This document shows positions 34,893 through 43,004 of a stretch of DNA of 64,000 nucleotides, piece by piece. The notes under the pieces were generated by a model. It was not told where the DNA came from, made no database searches, and saw only the letters and a program-made list of their open reading frames with translations. This DNA is from Veillonella rogosae JCM 15642 (GTDB lineage Bacteria > Bacillota > Negativicutes > Veillonellales > Veillonellaceae). Every line of letters starts with the position of its first letter. The stretch's first letter is position 1. The DNA lies in assembly GCF_002959775.1 (NCBI RefSeq), contig NZ_PPCX01000010.1, positions 248,001 through 312,000 on the forward strand, read 5' to 3'. The translations under genes and the position numbers were made by a program.

Positions 34893-35675
34893 TTATTTCT
34901 TCTCCTTTGTCATGCTTTCGCGTAGCTTAAATAATGCTCGGCTTTTAGCTTCATGTACTGCACTAGGTTTAATACCGAGTGTTTTAGCAATTTTATTCGA
35001 CGAATACTCTTTATAGTAGAATAATTCGATAACAGCCTTTTCTCGTGCAGTTAACGATGATAAATCGATGCTTGGTGGTGTAAGGTCTTCGAGTACTTGA
35101 TCGAGTGCTTTTTCTGCTGTCGGATCTTCGATTTGAGATAATCGAGAGGTTTCGCCTTCCCCATCATTTTGTAACCGATCTAGTTCTTCGACTGTAAGGC
35201 TATTTAATATTTCGATAACATTAAACTCCTTAATGCCTGTGATTTCGGAGATAGCGTCTGTCGTAATTGGCTTATTGAGTCTTGTCAGAAGGTCTTTTGC
35301 CTTATTAATCTTTTTAAGCTTTTCGACAGCCATAGCGGGAAGTCTAATCGTTTTATTCCGCCGTAGATAATAGCATATTTGCCGGAAGATGCCATTTCTT
35401 GTGTATGTCGTAAACGATGCTTCTTTTGTATAGTTATAGCTTTCAAACGATTCTAGTACTGCGATCATTCCTTCTTGGAAAAGGTCTTCGATATCGTCGG
35501 CATCTTTATAGATAGAAGCGATACTGATTATTTGTCCTGCTTGATTAAGTACTAAATCTTCTTTAATTTCTTTTTTGCGCCTTAAAGATGGTGTTTTATG
35601 ATACTCTTCGAATAGAGCTTTTTCTTCTTCCTTAGTAAGGTATTCTGTTGTTGGTATTAGATAAGATAGTTTCAT
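34893..35675 (-). CDS. Phage-encoded sigma-70 family factor
   Basis: The start at 35675 is chosen because the longer frame (to 35825) reads through a strong terminator; the ribosome site AAGGAAA lies 12 bases upstream. The 260-residue protein has region 2 (DIEDLFQEGMIAVLESFESY, NYTKEASFTTYTRNGIFRQI), region 3 (TTDAISEITGIKEFNVIEIL) and region 4 (LTAREKAVIELFYYKEYSSN, KIAKTLGIKPSAVHEAKSRA). It should redirect host RNA polymerase to phage promoters, probably the middle or late ones. Confidence 0.8.
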   Translation of the reverse strand: MKLSYLIPTTEYLTKEEEKALFEEYHKTPSLRRKKEIKEDLVLNQAGQIISIASIYKDADDIEDLFQEGMIAVLESFESYNYTKEASFTTYTRNGIFRQICYYLRRNKTIRLPAMAVEKLKKINKAKDLLTRLNKPITTDAISEITGIKEFNVIEILNSLTVEELDRLQNDGEGETSRLSQIEDPTAEKALDQVLEDLTPPSIDLSSLTAREKAVIELFYYKEYSSNKIAKTLGIKPSAVHEAKSRALFKLRESMTKEKK

Positions 35676-35750
35676 AATATTAATAGTGTTTCCTTTAATA
35701 ATGTAGTAGAGCCTAATAAATAAATGGGATATGGCGTCGTCCGCACTTAA

Positions 35751-35788
35751 AAAGAAAAGGCGCCAGAGTTGATTGTCTCTTGGCGCCT
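35751..35788 (-). terminator. Strong terminator before the sigma gene
   Basis: On the minus strand AGGCGCCAAGAG and CTCTGGCGCCT pair and are followed by TTTTCTTTTT. It ends the early operon ahead of the sigma gene, which then needs its own promoter between 35676 and 35745 or antitermination. Confidence 0.8.
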
Positions 35789-35822
35789 GATCTAAGGTTA
35801 TTAAATTGTCTTCGCTGTTCGC

Positions 35823-35850
35823 CATTCAGTGGTATATTACGCACTGAATG
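35823..35850. promoter_or_regulatory. Perfect inverted repeat, possible operator
   Basis: CATTCAGTG (35823-35831) and CACTGAATG (35842-35850) are exact reverse complements separated by 10 bp, so the half-sites are 19 bp apart. It lies just after the early operon's last gene and before the terminator. A dimeric regulator site or an RNA hairpin are both possible. Confidence 0.45.
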
Positions 35851-35894
35851 ATGGTCTTAAGCGATATTTTTAATGAAATTTTGATGAAGTTTTA

Positions 35895-36176
35895 TTAATC
35901 CATGCAATAAAAGTTTGTCGTTACTCTAAAGCCTTTCTTATCGGCCAAAACATTAACTTCTTCATTATTCTCATCTATATAAAAGAATTGATATTGTGTC
36001 TCTTTTCGTCCTCCAGGTCCTATTGGATGTAGTACTTTAACGTCGAGATAGCTATGTTTTATCTTTTTGATATTTAATAACTTGTCGATAGCTCGTATTG
36101 GAGTATATCCATTAAATTTACAAGCCATTAAAAGCCCTTCAAAATCTTGTTTTGTTAGCGTAAATATCTTACTCAT
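35895..36176 (-). CDS. Hypothetical early phage protein
   Basis: This 93-residue basic protein starts MSKIFTLTKQDFEGLLMACK and has GYTPIRAIDKLLNIKKIKHS then PIGPGGRKETQYQFFYI. The first half reads like a small DNA-binding helix set and the second a beta-hairpin. It is the last gene of the early operon. No family is recognised. Confidence 0.5.
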   Translation of the reverse strand: MSKIFTLTKQDFEGLLMACKFNGYTPIRAIDKLLNIKKIKHSYLDVKVLHPIGPGGRKETQYQFFYIDENNEEVNVLADKKGFRVTTNFYCMD

Positions 36177-36215
36177 GATAATACCTATTATTGTATAATT
36201 ATTGAATTAAGCTGT

Positions 36216-36587
36216 TTAAACGGCTATTTCTTCTGGTTTGTCAGCAAATTTAAAACCTAGCACTATTGTAATCTCGCCAGTTAAACCTACATTGATTTTC
36301 ACAGTATAATTAATTTCATCAATATTTAATAAGATATTTATGGTTTCTACTTCCATTTCATCAAACACTAGATTTTTTCTTCTTTTTACATTAACATCTA
36401 ACAATTTGATATCTAATCGTATTCTTTTTAGGAGTTGTTTTACCTTAGCTTTAACACTACATCCCTTATCGGTGTCAATAAGACAATAAATATAGTCTCT
36501 AGTAGTAAATAAAGATCTTACTGTATCAGCGTTGGCATAAAAAGCGAATAAAGTTTTTTCTGTGAATGTCATTTTATCTGGTTTCAT
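36216..36587 (-). CDS. Hypothetical early phage protein
   Basis: This 123-residue protein has MTFTEKTLFAFYANADTVRS, a Lys/Arg-rich centre (VKAKVKQLLKRIRLDIKLLD) and a beta-rich C-terminus (INYTVKINVGLTGEITIVLG). No membrane segment or known motif is seen. It starts four bases after the next gene upstream in the early operon. Confidence 0.5.
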   Translation of the reverse strand: MKPDKMTFTEKTLFAFYANADTVRSLFTTRDYIYCLIDTDKGCSVKAKVKQLLKRIRLDIKLLDVNVKRRKNLVFDEMEVETINILLNIDEINYTVKINVGLTGEITIVLGFKFADKPEEIAV

Positions 36588-36591
36588 AGTA

Positions 36592-36939
36592 TTAGTCCTC
36601 GTTCTGTGTCGGCATATTTAAAAAATCAAAAGTTGTTTCGGCCATAATTTCATATATACCAGGTAGTCGTGCCGCCTGGAACTGATATTTACCGTCTTCA
36701 ATAATTGCAAAAAAAGCTTTAGAATATCCATTGTCATTTTGCAATATATAAACATCGACTACATTAAGGTCTTTGAGCGTTTTTTGTAGGTCGTCTTTAA
36801 AGGCTTGTTCTAGTGCTTCTTTAGATGGATAGTCTTTATGATGTATCCAGAGAGATGATTCTTTCATAAGTGCCTTAGAGATTTTATTTTTAGTTTTAGT
36901 TAAATATCGGCTCTCTTTACTAATTTCTTTTTCTGTCAT
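36592..36939 (-). CDS. Hypothetical early phage protein
   Basis: This 115-residue protein has a basic helical start (EISKESRYLTKTKNKISKAL) and a later alpha/beta part (VVDVYILQNDNGYSKAFFAI). It overlaps the upstream cistron by one base. The adjacent 99-residue gene has a comparable central part (DFTIIYTSIIENPDEMQELY), so the two may be distant relatives. Function unknown. Confidence 0.5.
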   Translation of the reverse strand: MTEKEISKESRYLTKTKNKISKALMKESSLWIHHKDYPSKEALEQAFKDDLQKTLKDLNVVDVYILQNDNGYSKAFFAIIEDGKYQFQAARLPGIYEIMAETTFDFLNMPTQNED

Positions 36940-37238
36940 TAATTGTTTACCTCTTCTATTGTTACATATACACCATAATTTAAATTATGAGACATGCCGG
37001 CTTTATAAATTACTCCGTCTTTATCCTTAACTTTGATATAAGCGGCATATAGCTCTTGCATTTCATCGGGATTCTCTATGATAGAAGTATATATAATTGT
37101 AAAATCTGGTAAGAGATCTTTTATAATGCCGTCAAAAACAAATCTTAATTGCGAAGGCGGTAAATTATTGCCTATTAGTCGATGCTCCTGCACTGCATAT
37201 ACAAGTTGTTTTTTTATAAGCTCTTTATTCTCGTTCAT
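36939..37238 (-). CDS. Hypothetical early phage protein
   Basis: This 99-residue protein contains NNLPPSQLRFVFDGIIKDLL and KVKDKDGVIYKAGMSHNLNY. It overlaps the upstream replication-like gene by 14 bases. No family is recognised. Confidence 0.5.
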   Translation of the reverse strand: MNENKELIKKQLVYAVQEHRLIGNNLPPSQLRFVFDGIIKDLLPDFTIIYTSIIENPDEMQELYAAYIKVKDKDGVIYKAGMSHNLNYGVYVTIEEVNN

Positions 37239-37968
37239 ATTTAATACCAGCCTCTATTCTTTTAACTTCGTCTCTACTAAAATTTCCATCATTGATCGCC
37301 AATTTTAGAGCTTTAAACTGCTCGTCACTAAAAAATAACTCCGAAGATAATGGAAACTCAAAAAATACTTCTGAACTTATTTTTGTATAATATGGCATAT
37401 GAATTATAGGATTAACCATATACATGCAGTCCTTACTTTTCCCTATTTTCTTTAATATTTTGGCTTTTTTAGCACAACGAATAAACTGTTCAGCTGTTGT
37501 TTTAGACATATTAAATGGCTTATCTGCTAAAAGCCCTTTTAAGCGATCAGTGTTTAAAAAATCATTAGGATTTCTTCCGACGATAATATTATTAGAATTT
37601 ACATAACAGCCTATTCTTGCTAATGCAGAAATAAAAGAATCAAAACCATTTCTTTTTTTGCCAGCACTTGAAGCTTCTAGTATCGCATATGATTCAATTA
37701 AATTATATAATTCATTTCTTCGCTTAGTTTCGTCTCGAGTTGTTAAGCAATAATTGTTTAAGTTTATAGATTTACTATTGCTGCTAAAAAGTTTTATATT
37801 AAATCTTTTTCCATATTCAAAACCAAACTTGTCTCTTTTTAAAGGACGTTCTTTATTTTCTTGTTCTTCTCTGATATTTCTCTCCGCTATAGCTTCGGGA
37901 CTATCTAAAGATGGAACATAAGTCTTTTCGACCTCATCAAATAGATCAAATGTTTCTGTTAGTGGCAT
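37225..37968 (-). CDS. Putative winged-helix replication or regulatory protein
   Basis: This is a 247-residue protein. The N-terminal 70 residues are charged and disordered. The middle (LYNLIESYAILEASSAGKKR, FISALARIGCYVNSNNIIVG) and the segment TTAEQFIRCAKKAKILKKIG followed by SKDCMYMVNPIIHMPYYTKI resemble a winged-helix ending like RepL-type plasmid replication proteins (ILKK ... YMVNP). It is the first gene after the gene-free region with paired operators, which fits an initiator or autoregulator acting there. The RepL comparison is by pattern only. Confidence 0.45.
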   Translation of the reverse strand: MPLTETFDLFDEVEKTYVPSLDSPEAIAERNIREEQENKERPLKRDKFGFEYGKRFNIKLFSSNSKSINLNNYCLTTRDETKRRNELYNLIESYAILEASSAGKKRNGFDSFISALARIGCYVNSNNIIVGRNPNDFLNTDRLKGLLADKPFNMSKTTAEQFIRCAKKAKILKKIGKSKDCMYMVNPIIHMPYYTKISSEVFFEFPLSSELFFSDEQFKALKLAINDGNFSRDEVKRIEAGIKYERE

Positions 37969-37994
37969 ATATTGTTACCTCGTTAATCTAAATC

Positions 37995-38330
37995 TTACTA
38001 CTAAGTTTTCTTACCCAAATGGGTAAAGTTACAGTCATTTTCTTGCCTAAATAGGTAAGGTTGAAATTGTGGATTAAGCTAGATTTTATCTGGCTTTTAA
38101 ACGATTTTAATGTATTGTTACTATATAAGAAACTTAATAGCATATTTCTTTATTAAAGGTTTACTACTAAGTTTTCTTACCCAAATGGGTAAAGTGTTGA
38201 CTAATATATTGCCCAAATGGGTAACCCTTCCAATGCATGATAAGCTAGATTTTATCTGGCTTTAAAACGATTTTGATGTATTATTTGCTATATAAGAAAC
38301 TTAATAGCATATTCTTATCGTTAATTATTT
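37995..38330. repeat. Tandem duplication of about 166 bp carrying operator pairs
   Basis: Units 37995-38160 and 38161-38330 share TTACTACTAAGTTTTCTTAC at the start, AAGCTAGATTTTATCTGGCT in the middle and AAGAAACTTAATAGCATATT near the end. A third, more divergent unit follows to about 38400. Each unit holds one pair of 16-bp palindromic sites. Confidence 0.85.
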
Positions 38331-38380
38331 CTTTATGCAAATGCATAAAGTTAAGGATTGTATCTTATGTAAATGCATAA
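38011..38380. promoter_or_regulatory. Six paired palindromic sites with constant 32-bp spacing
   Basis: Sites of form TTACCC-AAAT-GGGTAA lie at 38011, 38043, 38177, 38209, 38333 and 38365 (16 bp each). Within each pair the starts are exactly 32 bp apart, about three helical turns. The second of each pair is slightly degenerate (TTGCCT, TTGCCC, TTATGT). The third pair has changed core bases (TTATGC-AAAT-GCATAA). They lie just upstream of the winged-helix gene, as operators or initiator iterons would. Confidence 0.75.
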
Positions 38381-38519
38381 CCCTCCAAATAGGCTTCAAG
38401 CCAGTAGTTGCCTAGCTTTGTTAAGCTTCTGAAGTTTTGCGCCTATAAGTATACTAAAAAGCAACTTTTTTAATCAGATCAAATTCGATACGTTGATCTA
38501 CATCTAACATTCTACATAT

Positions 38520-38548
38520 AGTATACTAAATATTTTCGTCGCCCGCAA
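38520..38548 (-). promoter_or_regulatory. Candidate early promoter towards the winged-helix gene
   Basis: On the minus strand TTGCGG is followed by 17 bases and TATACT. A second TTTAGTATACT copy lies nearer the gene at about 38450. Transcription would pass through all operator pairs. Confidence 0.5.
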
Positions 38549-38618
38549 GTCATTGACAATATTTTTTTTAAAAAAAACTGGAATATGTCCAGGAACATTT
38601 TTAATGCTTGAGGCGACG
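38537..38618. repeat. Large hairpin with GTCGCC arms
   Basis: CGTCGCCCGCAAG pairs with CTTGAGGCGACG. Inside are a CTGG-CCAG stem and TTTTTTTTAAAAAAAA. It overlaps the candidate promoter, so folding could affect initiation. Confidence 0.55.
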
Positions 38619-39439
38619 ATCACTGTAGAATGATTATGAAGTGAGCGCCAGCGAACGAATAAATCATTCGGAAGTGTTTTACCTCTACGATGATATATTA
38701 CTCACAAAAATATGAAGTTGTTACATTTTATAAAAAATATTTTTTGATGTAGTGAAATTAAATGAAACTGGCGAAGCGAACGAAGTGAGCGAGTTAGTTT
38801 CATTAGGAGGAGCGAAGCGACTCTTTAGATGTAGTTAATAAGCTGTTTTAGCTACATATGATGTCGTGTTAGATAATAATGTTGATAGTAGTATATTATT
38901 TAGTTTAACTAAAAATCTTGTATAGCTTTAAGTTATGGCGACACTAATTTTATATTAAAAATGTTATAGTCGATATTAAAGTTGTCGCTAGATACAATAT
39001 ATTATAGCCATAACTTTTATATATGGCAGATGCATTCGGTATAGTTTAGATGAATAGTGCTTCTACATAGTATATTATGGTTATCGACAGGAAAACGGGG
39101 AAAATTATCTTATATTGTTTGATGCGGCCATGATGATGTAGTTAAATATCGATATGTAGTTTAGCTAGGATATATAGGTTTAGATAAATGTTGTTTATAT
39201 AAAAAATGATATTAGATAATTTTAATGTTGGAGCTATTAGAATGTAGTGGAGCTGTTAATGGAATATTATTATAATGTTTAAGGTCGCCGCCATGTGATA
39301 CGTTATAATCACGTCCGATGTATATTATGATAATCATTTAATAGCCATTATCGACATAATCAAAAGAATCTTTAAGCTATGTAGTTTTAGAGCATAGCCA
39401 CGCTAAAAGCATTTCTTACATCATATTATCGAGAGTCAC

Positions 39440-39748
39440 TAGATAATGTAGTAGGAGCTAATAATAATGGATTATATATTGTGGGTTAATAATGGCGGCT
39501 ACTTTCTCTTCTGCAACGACATACGATCAGCAAATGTTTTATGTTGCCGGCATCAATAAAGTATCGACTACACAATATATTGCCAGGCATTCATTATCTA
39601 ACAACATGGCCGCGAAATACTGCTTCTCATGTCGTATCGATAATAAGAACAGATGTTCGATGTATAACTACTTCCAGAACACTAATAGCAGCCGCCAGTA
39701 AACACTCCATAATAATCTCACCATTAACAGCTACTCCTACATTATCTA
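39440..39748. repeat. Imperfect inverted repeat, arms of about 60 bp
   Basis: TAGATAATGTAG at 39440-39451 is exactly reversed at 39737-39748, and GGCGGCT at 39494-39500 is reversed at 39690-39696, with further matching between. The 190-bp centre contains no clear gene. Confidence 0.55.
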
Positions 39749-39794
39749 ATTAAACTACATCTAGATCGAACATCACATATATCTAACGTTTAAC

Positions 39795-40034
39795 AATAGC
39801 TATAAAATTCATTTATTTAAGCTATACGGAAGTTTTAAATAATGGCGATACATTTATACTGTAGCTATAAACAACTTCCAATACAGACGCTTTATTTAAA
39901 TCGCTCAAGAACATTAACTACGGATAACCAATACTCGGCTTTACAGCCTCGGCCCGCGCTTACTGTCCAACTACATATATCTCAGATGCAGGAATAGCTA
40001 TAAAATTCATTTATTTAAGCTGTACGGAAGTTTT
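39795..40034. repeat. Two 42-bp direct repeats
   Basis: AATAGCTATAAAATTCATTT onward occurs at 39795-39836 and 39993-40034 with a single mismatch, 198 bp apart. They flank an unannotated stretch and may be protein-binding or promoter repeats. Confidence 0.8.
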
Positions 40035-40117
40035 GATATTAACCATGTATGATTTATCCTAACGTAAATTCTACCTCGATACAGAGCGACGTCAAATATT
40101 TATACATAACGAAAAAG

Positions 40118-40160
40118 ATCCCCTACCTAGATTGCTCCAGGTAGAGGATAGTTTTTATTT
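40118..40160. terminator. Bidirectional terminator after the HNH/AP2-like gene
   Basis: ATCCCCTACCT and AGGTAGAGGAT pair; TTTTT follows on both strands. It isolates the right-hand early gene from the gene-free region. Confidence 0.8.
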
Positions 40161-40966
40161 TATAATGCTTCCATATCGGCTACTTCTGACGTTCTACACA
40201 TAGCCGCTAGATTATTTGGATTTAAAGGATCGCTTAAGGTACCGAATACATCGCCATATAATTCCTTACCAGCTTTAACAGTTTTAGCTTTAGGATTGCC
40301 TTTAAGTAATCTGATACCGGTAGCAAATCCTAAGACCATCATAACAGCCGCCATATCTAAACTAAAGCCCATATTTTGATAACGTCGTAAATCGTAATTG
40401 CACATGCCGTAGTTAGTTAAGCCGTGTCTTTCGACTAACTCAACTAACGTCATATCAGTACCGAACCAGTTGATTCTAACGTTAGACTTCATGTTCCGTT
40501 GTTGCGTGATTCTGTCAGCCCAGCGGCAATTATCTGGGAAATAGCCTAAGTCGCCGTCGATACGATCGATTGTTAAGCCTTCTTCATAGGTATCATACAT
40601 ATCGTTATAAAAGCCTTCGAATGTCTCCCATCGTGGAGAATAGCCTTTCTTGCTGTATTTGTCATGTTGTGGCTGAGAAGGATTGTTACAACGATTCTTC
40701 ATCTGTTTCCATTCTCGATAGAACTTAGTATTAGACATGCCGTGCTTAACATTCTTAGCGCCGTCTTTAAGCTTACGATTAGTCTTATTTTTATAATTGT
40801 TGGCAGCTGTTTGGAGGCCGCCAGTTAGCTCGTGTGTATTTTTCTTGCTAACTTCGCCAGTACTATTATTTTTAACAGTCCATACATGACCTTCACCTTT
40901 AATGTATTCATGGCTAATAATAGTGTATTCAGTTGTCTTGGATTGGATTCGTTCTTTAAGTGTCAT
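40160..40966 (-). CDS. HNH/AP2-type phage DNA-binding protein
   Basis: This is a 268-residue protein. The core FYREWKQMKNRCNNPSQPQH, SPRWETFEGFYNDMYDTYE and LTIDRIDGDLGYFPDNCRWA is the widespread phage HNH/AP2-associated domain (R-W-x-x-F, DRIDxxxxYxPxNCRW). The classic HNH metal triad is not clear, so it may bind DNA without cutting. A C-terminal hydrophobic helix (LDMAAVMMVLGFATGIRLL) is unusual. It is the last gene of the operon starting at 41295. Confidence 0.65.
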   Translation of the reverse strand: MTLKERIQSKTTEYTIISHEYIKGEGHVWTVKNNSTGEVSKKNTHELTGGLQTAANNYKNKTNRKLKDGAKNVKHGMSNTKFYREWKQMKNRCNNPSQPQHDKYSKKGYSPRWETFEGFYNDMYDTYEEGLTIDRIDGDLGYFPDNCRWADRITQQRNMKSNVRINWFGTDMTLVELVERHGLTNYGMCNYDLRRYQNMGFSLDMAAVMMVLGFATGIRLLKGNPKAKTVKAGKELYGDVFGTLSDPLNPNNLAAMCRTSEVADMEAL

Positions 40967-41085
40967 TTTTGAAACCTCGTTAATTAAATAATAATGTGTC
41001 GCTTAATTTGCGATTCAATGGGATATTACCTACTTTTGTCATGAAGTTATGCGTGTCTAACTATATCAGTTTTGCATAGTTAATA

Positions 41086-41295
41086 TTATTTAACCCATTT
41101 ACGACTAACCTTATTAACGAGATATGCTTTAAACGCTTCAATATTAACGCTTTTCTTACGATGACTAAAAGAGATAACATTGTCACGATATTCTGGATCG
41201 ATTTCCATTTGATGTACTAGTTCCGTCGTTTTAGTTCTTCCAATATCGAAGATTTTGCCCAAATCTGTAACGCTAGTCCATTCTTTTGTTGTCAT
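41086..41295 (-). CDS. Cro/excisionase-like helix-turn-helix protein
   Basis: The start at 41295 (MTTKEWTSV) has AAAAAGGAG upstream; the longer frame to 41316 lacks a site. The 69-residue protein has WTSVTDLGKIFDIGRTKTTE and LVHQMEIDP, a winged helix-turn-helix typical of excisionase or Cro-like switch proteins. It is transcribed from the strong minus promoter opposite the repressor. Confidence 0.65.
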   Translation of the reverse strand: MTTKEWTSVTDLGKIFDIGRTKTTELVHQMEIDPEYRDNVISFSHRKKSVNIEAFKAYLVNKVSRKWVK

Positions 41296-41344
41296 ATAGC
41301 TCCTTTTTACTAACACTGATGGAGTTATTATCTATCATAAATAT

Positions 41345-41373
41345 ATTATAAATGATCGTATGTGTTCAGTCAA
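41345..41373 (-). promoter_or_regulatory. Leftward lytic promoter
   Basis: On the minus strand TTGACT (41373-41368), exactly 17 bases, TATAAT (41350-41345): a near-consensus promoter driving the Cro/excisionase-like gene. Confidence 0.85.
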
Positions 41374-41381
41374 GAACATGT
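41360..41381. promoter_or_regulatory. Candidate repressor operator
   Basis: ATGTGTTC-agtcaa-GAACATGT is a near-palindrome covering the leftward -35 and adjoining the rightward -35. A repressor dimer here would block the lytic promoter. Confidence 0.55.
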
Positions 41382-41383
41382 AA

Positions 41384-41412
41384 TTGACTTTATAAAGATT
41401 TTGTAGTAGTAT
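41384..41412 (+). promoter_or_regulatory. Rightward lysogeny promoter
   Basis: TTGACT (41384-41389), 17 bases, TAGTAT (41407-41412), then AGGAGG at 41421 and the repressor ATG at 41436. The two divergent -35 boxes lie 10 bp apart. Confidence 0.8.
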
Positions 41413-41435
41413 ATGTATATAGGAGGATTTTCACT

Positions 41436-41825
41436 ATGAGAGCACACAAATTAAAGGATCTTCGTATCCAAAAAGGTTTTAATACTCACGATGCTATTGC
41501 TAAAGCTATCGAGGAGGAACTTCGGAGAAGAATTGTCGAGGATAAAGGCTCTAACCTTACGCCAGAAGACTTAAAGAATGCTTCTTTCAAAAGAACGTCT
41601 TATACTATGTTAGAGAATGGTAAGGTTAAATCGCCGCCTAAGCATATTATCGAAGCCTTATCTAAAATTCTTAATGTTGAATTCGATGAGATGAAGGATA
41701 TCGTAATGCCGAAGGTCGATGAGTACAATAAGGAGCTATTAATTGCGGACATTAATAGGCTTCTCATCAATCTCGAGGAAACACAAGTACGAGCGTTATA
41801 TACGATTATTTCGTCGATGAAATAA
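41436..41825 (+). CDS. XRE-type phage repressor
   Basis: This is a 129-residue protein. The N-terminal 75 residues form a helix-turn-helix of the XRE kind (HKLKDLRIQKGFNTHDAIAK and SYTMLENGKVKSPPKHIIEA, LSKILNV) with an unusual 25-residue insert between helices (EEELRRRIVEDKGSNLTPED). The C-terminus is a short helical dimerisation region. No autocleavage (S24) domain is present, so induction must not rely on RecA-driven self-cleavage. It is co-transcribed with the integrase 12 bases downstream. Confidence 0.7.
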   Translation: MRAHKLKDLRIQKGFNTHDAIAKAIEEELRRRIVEDKGSNLTPEDLKNASFKRTSYTMLENGKVKSPPKHIIEALSKILNVEFDEMKDIVMPKVDEYNKELLIADINRLLINLEETQVRALYTIISSMK

Positions 41826-41837
41826 CAGGAGGACTTA

Positions 41838-42974
41838 ATGTTTATTGAGGAACGTAAACTAAAAAACGGTACTCTATCGTATCGTTACGGTGAGAGCTAT
41901 AAGGATCCTTTGACAGGTAAGAATAAGAAGGTCTATGCTACATCGTCTAAGAATACGAAGGCTATTCATAAGGAGATGCAACGTATCTTATCCGATAAGA
42001 TCGAAACGATACTTAATGGAGCTAACCATAAACAACAGATGACTATCGGCGAATTAGTCGACGAATTTGCTAATTCTGAACGTGGAATCCGAAAGGTTAC
42101 GACACAGCGTAACATCGACAAATATGCCGTTATTATTAAAAAGTGGTTTAATGGCGACATTATAGCTACGCAATTAAAAGCTATTCATGTACAACGCATT
42201 ATTAATCAGAAGTTGACAGAATTATCCTGGTCCTATGTTAAAGCTGCTTATGGATATTTAAGACAATCTTTTAAATACGGTAAAAGAATGGGTTATATTT
42301 CTAATATCGACCTCTTCGATGATGTCGTACTAAGAAAGCCGTCGAAGACGCCAGAGCAGCTACAGGCATCTCGGAATAAGTTTTTAACTAAGACCGAATT
42401 AGATACATTATTAAGTCTAGTCGATAAAAAGAATCATAGAGTCGCCACTTTATTTAAATTCTTATCCTTAACAGGCTTACGGATCGGTGAATTAAGAGCA
42501 TTACGGACACAAGATTATAATGCTAAAGAAGCATATATCGATATAAATGCTACCTTATCTCAAAAGAATGAACGCTTAACTCCTAAGAATGAGTATTCAG
42601 CTCGAAAAGTATCGCTAGGAGAGCCGGCTCGAAAAATACTTGTCGAGTGGTTACAGCTAAACCATACACGCAAGCAAATTGTTCAGAATTATAATAACCC
42701 AGATAACTATATATTCGTAACAGATGGTGGCCAGCCATACGATATTCAGTTTTTAAATAAATTATTAAAGAGTATTCCATTCCATAAGCATGTATCGACA
42801 CATACCTTTAGGCATACTCACATATCTTTGTTAGCCGAGGCTAATATTCCGTTAAAAACGATTATGGAACGTGTCGGACATAACGAACCTAAGACTACAT
42901 TATCGACATACACTCACGTTACCGACGAGATGAAAGAGCAAGAACAACAGTTTTTAGACACACTATCTGTATGA
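41838..42974 (+). CDS. int: Tyrosine-type site-specific integrase
   Basis: This is a 378-residue protein with an N-terminal arm-binding domain (AP2-like, LKNGTLSYRYGESYKDPLTG), a SAM-like core-binding domain (about residues 75-170) and a catalytic domain. Catalytic residues appear in LTGLRIGELRALR (Arg), STHTFRHTHISLLAE (His-x-x-Arg-His type), VGHNEPKTT (His) and STYTHVT (Tyr nucleophile). It integrates the prophage at tRNA-Ser. Expression from the repressor promoter ties integration to lysogeny. Confidence 0.9.
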   Translation: MFIEERKLKNGTLSYRYGESYKDPLTGKNKKVYATSSKNTKAIHKEMQRILSDKIETILNGANHKQQMTIGELVDEFANSERGIRKVTTQRNIDKYAVIIKKWFNGDIIATQLKAIHVQRIINQKLTELSWSYVKAAYGYLRQSFKYGKRMGYISNIDLFDDVVLRKPSKTPEQLQASRNKFLTKTELDTLLSLVDKKNHRVATLFKFLSLTGLRIGELRALRTQDYNAKEAYIDINATLSQKNERLTPKNEYSARKVSLGEPARKILVEWLQLNHTRKQIVQNYNNPDNYIFVTDGGQPYDIQFLNKLLKSIPFHKHVSTHTFRHTHISLLAEANIPLKTIMERVGHNEPKTTLSTYTHVTDEMKEQEQQFLDTLSV

Positions 42975-42976
42975 GA

Positions 42977-43004
42977 AAAGCACCTTTTACGGTGCTTTTT
43001 TTAT
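42977..43004 (+). terminator. Integrase terminator
   Basis: AAAGCACC-TTTTAC-GGTGCTTTTTTT: a compact stem with a T-run immediately after the integrase stop. Confidence 0.85.

Larger units (their letters stand above)
38381..40106. other. Gene-free, highly structured prophage region
   Basis: No convincing gene is seen in about 1.7 kb; two overlapping 69-70-residue plus frames near 39500 lack ribosome sites. The region contains hairpins 38537-38618, 38628-38669 and 38762-38803, an imperfect inverted repeat with arms 39440-39500 and 39690-39748, repeated ATGTAGT words, repeated TTAGATAAT words, and two 42-bp direct repeats. It could hold the replication origin or long regulatory RNAs. Confidence 0.6.

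Noticed and set aside
35676..35825. Longer N-terminus for the sigma factor
   Set aside because: The extension has no ribosome site, reads through a strong terminator hairpin and gives an unlikely hydrophobic stretch.
38011..38380. CRISPR array
   Set aside because: Repeats are paired palindromes within a larger tandem duplication, spacers are not unique and uniform, and no cas genes are present.
38537..38803. Retron-like noncoding RNA
   Set aside because: The hairpins suggested it, but no reverse transcriptase gene is present anywhere in the window.
39492..39753. Two overlapping plus-strand frames of 69-70 residues
   Set aside because: Neither has a ribosome site, their composition is random-looking, and they sit inside an inverted repeat that reads equally well on the other strand.
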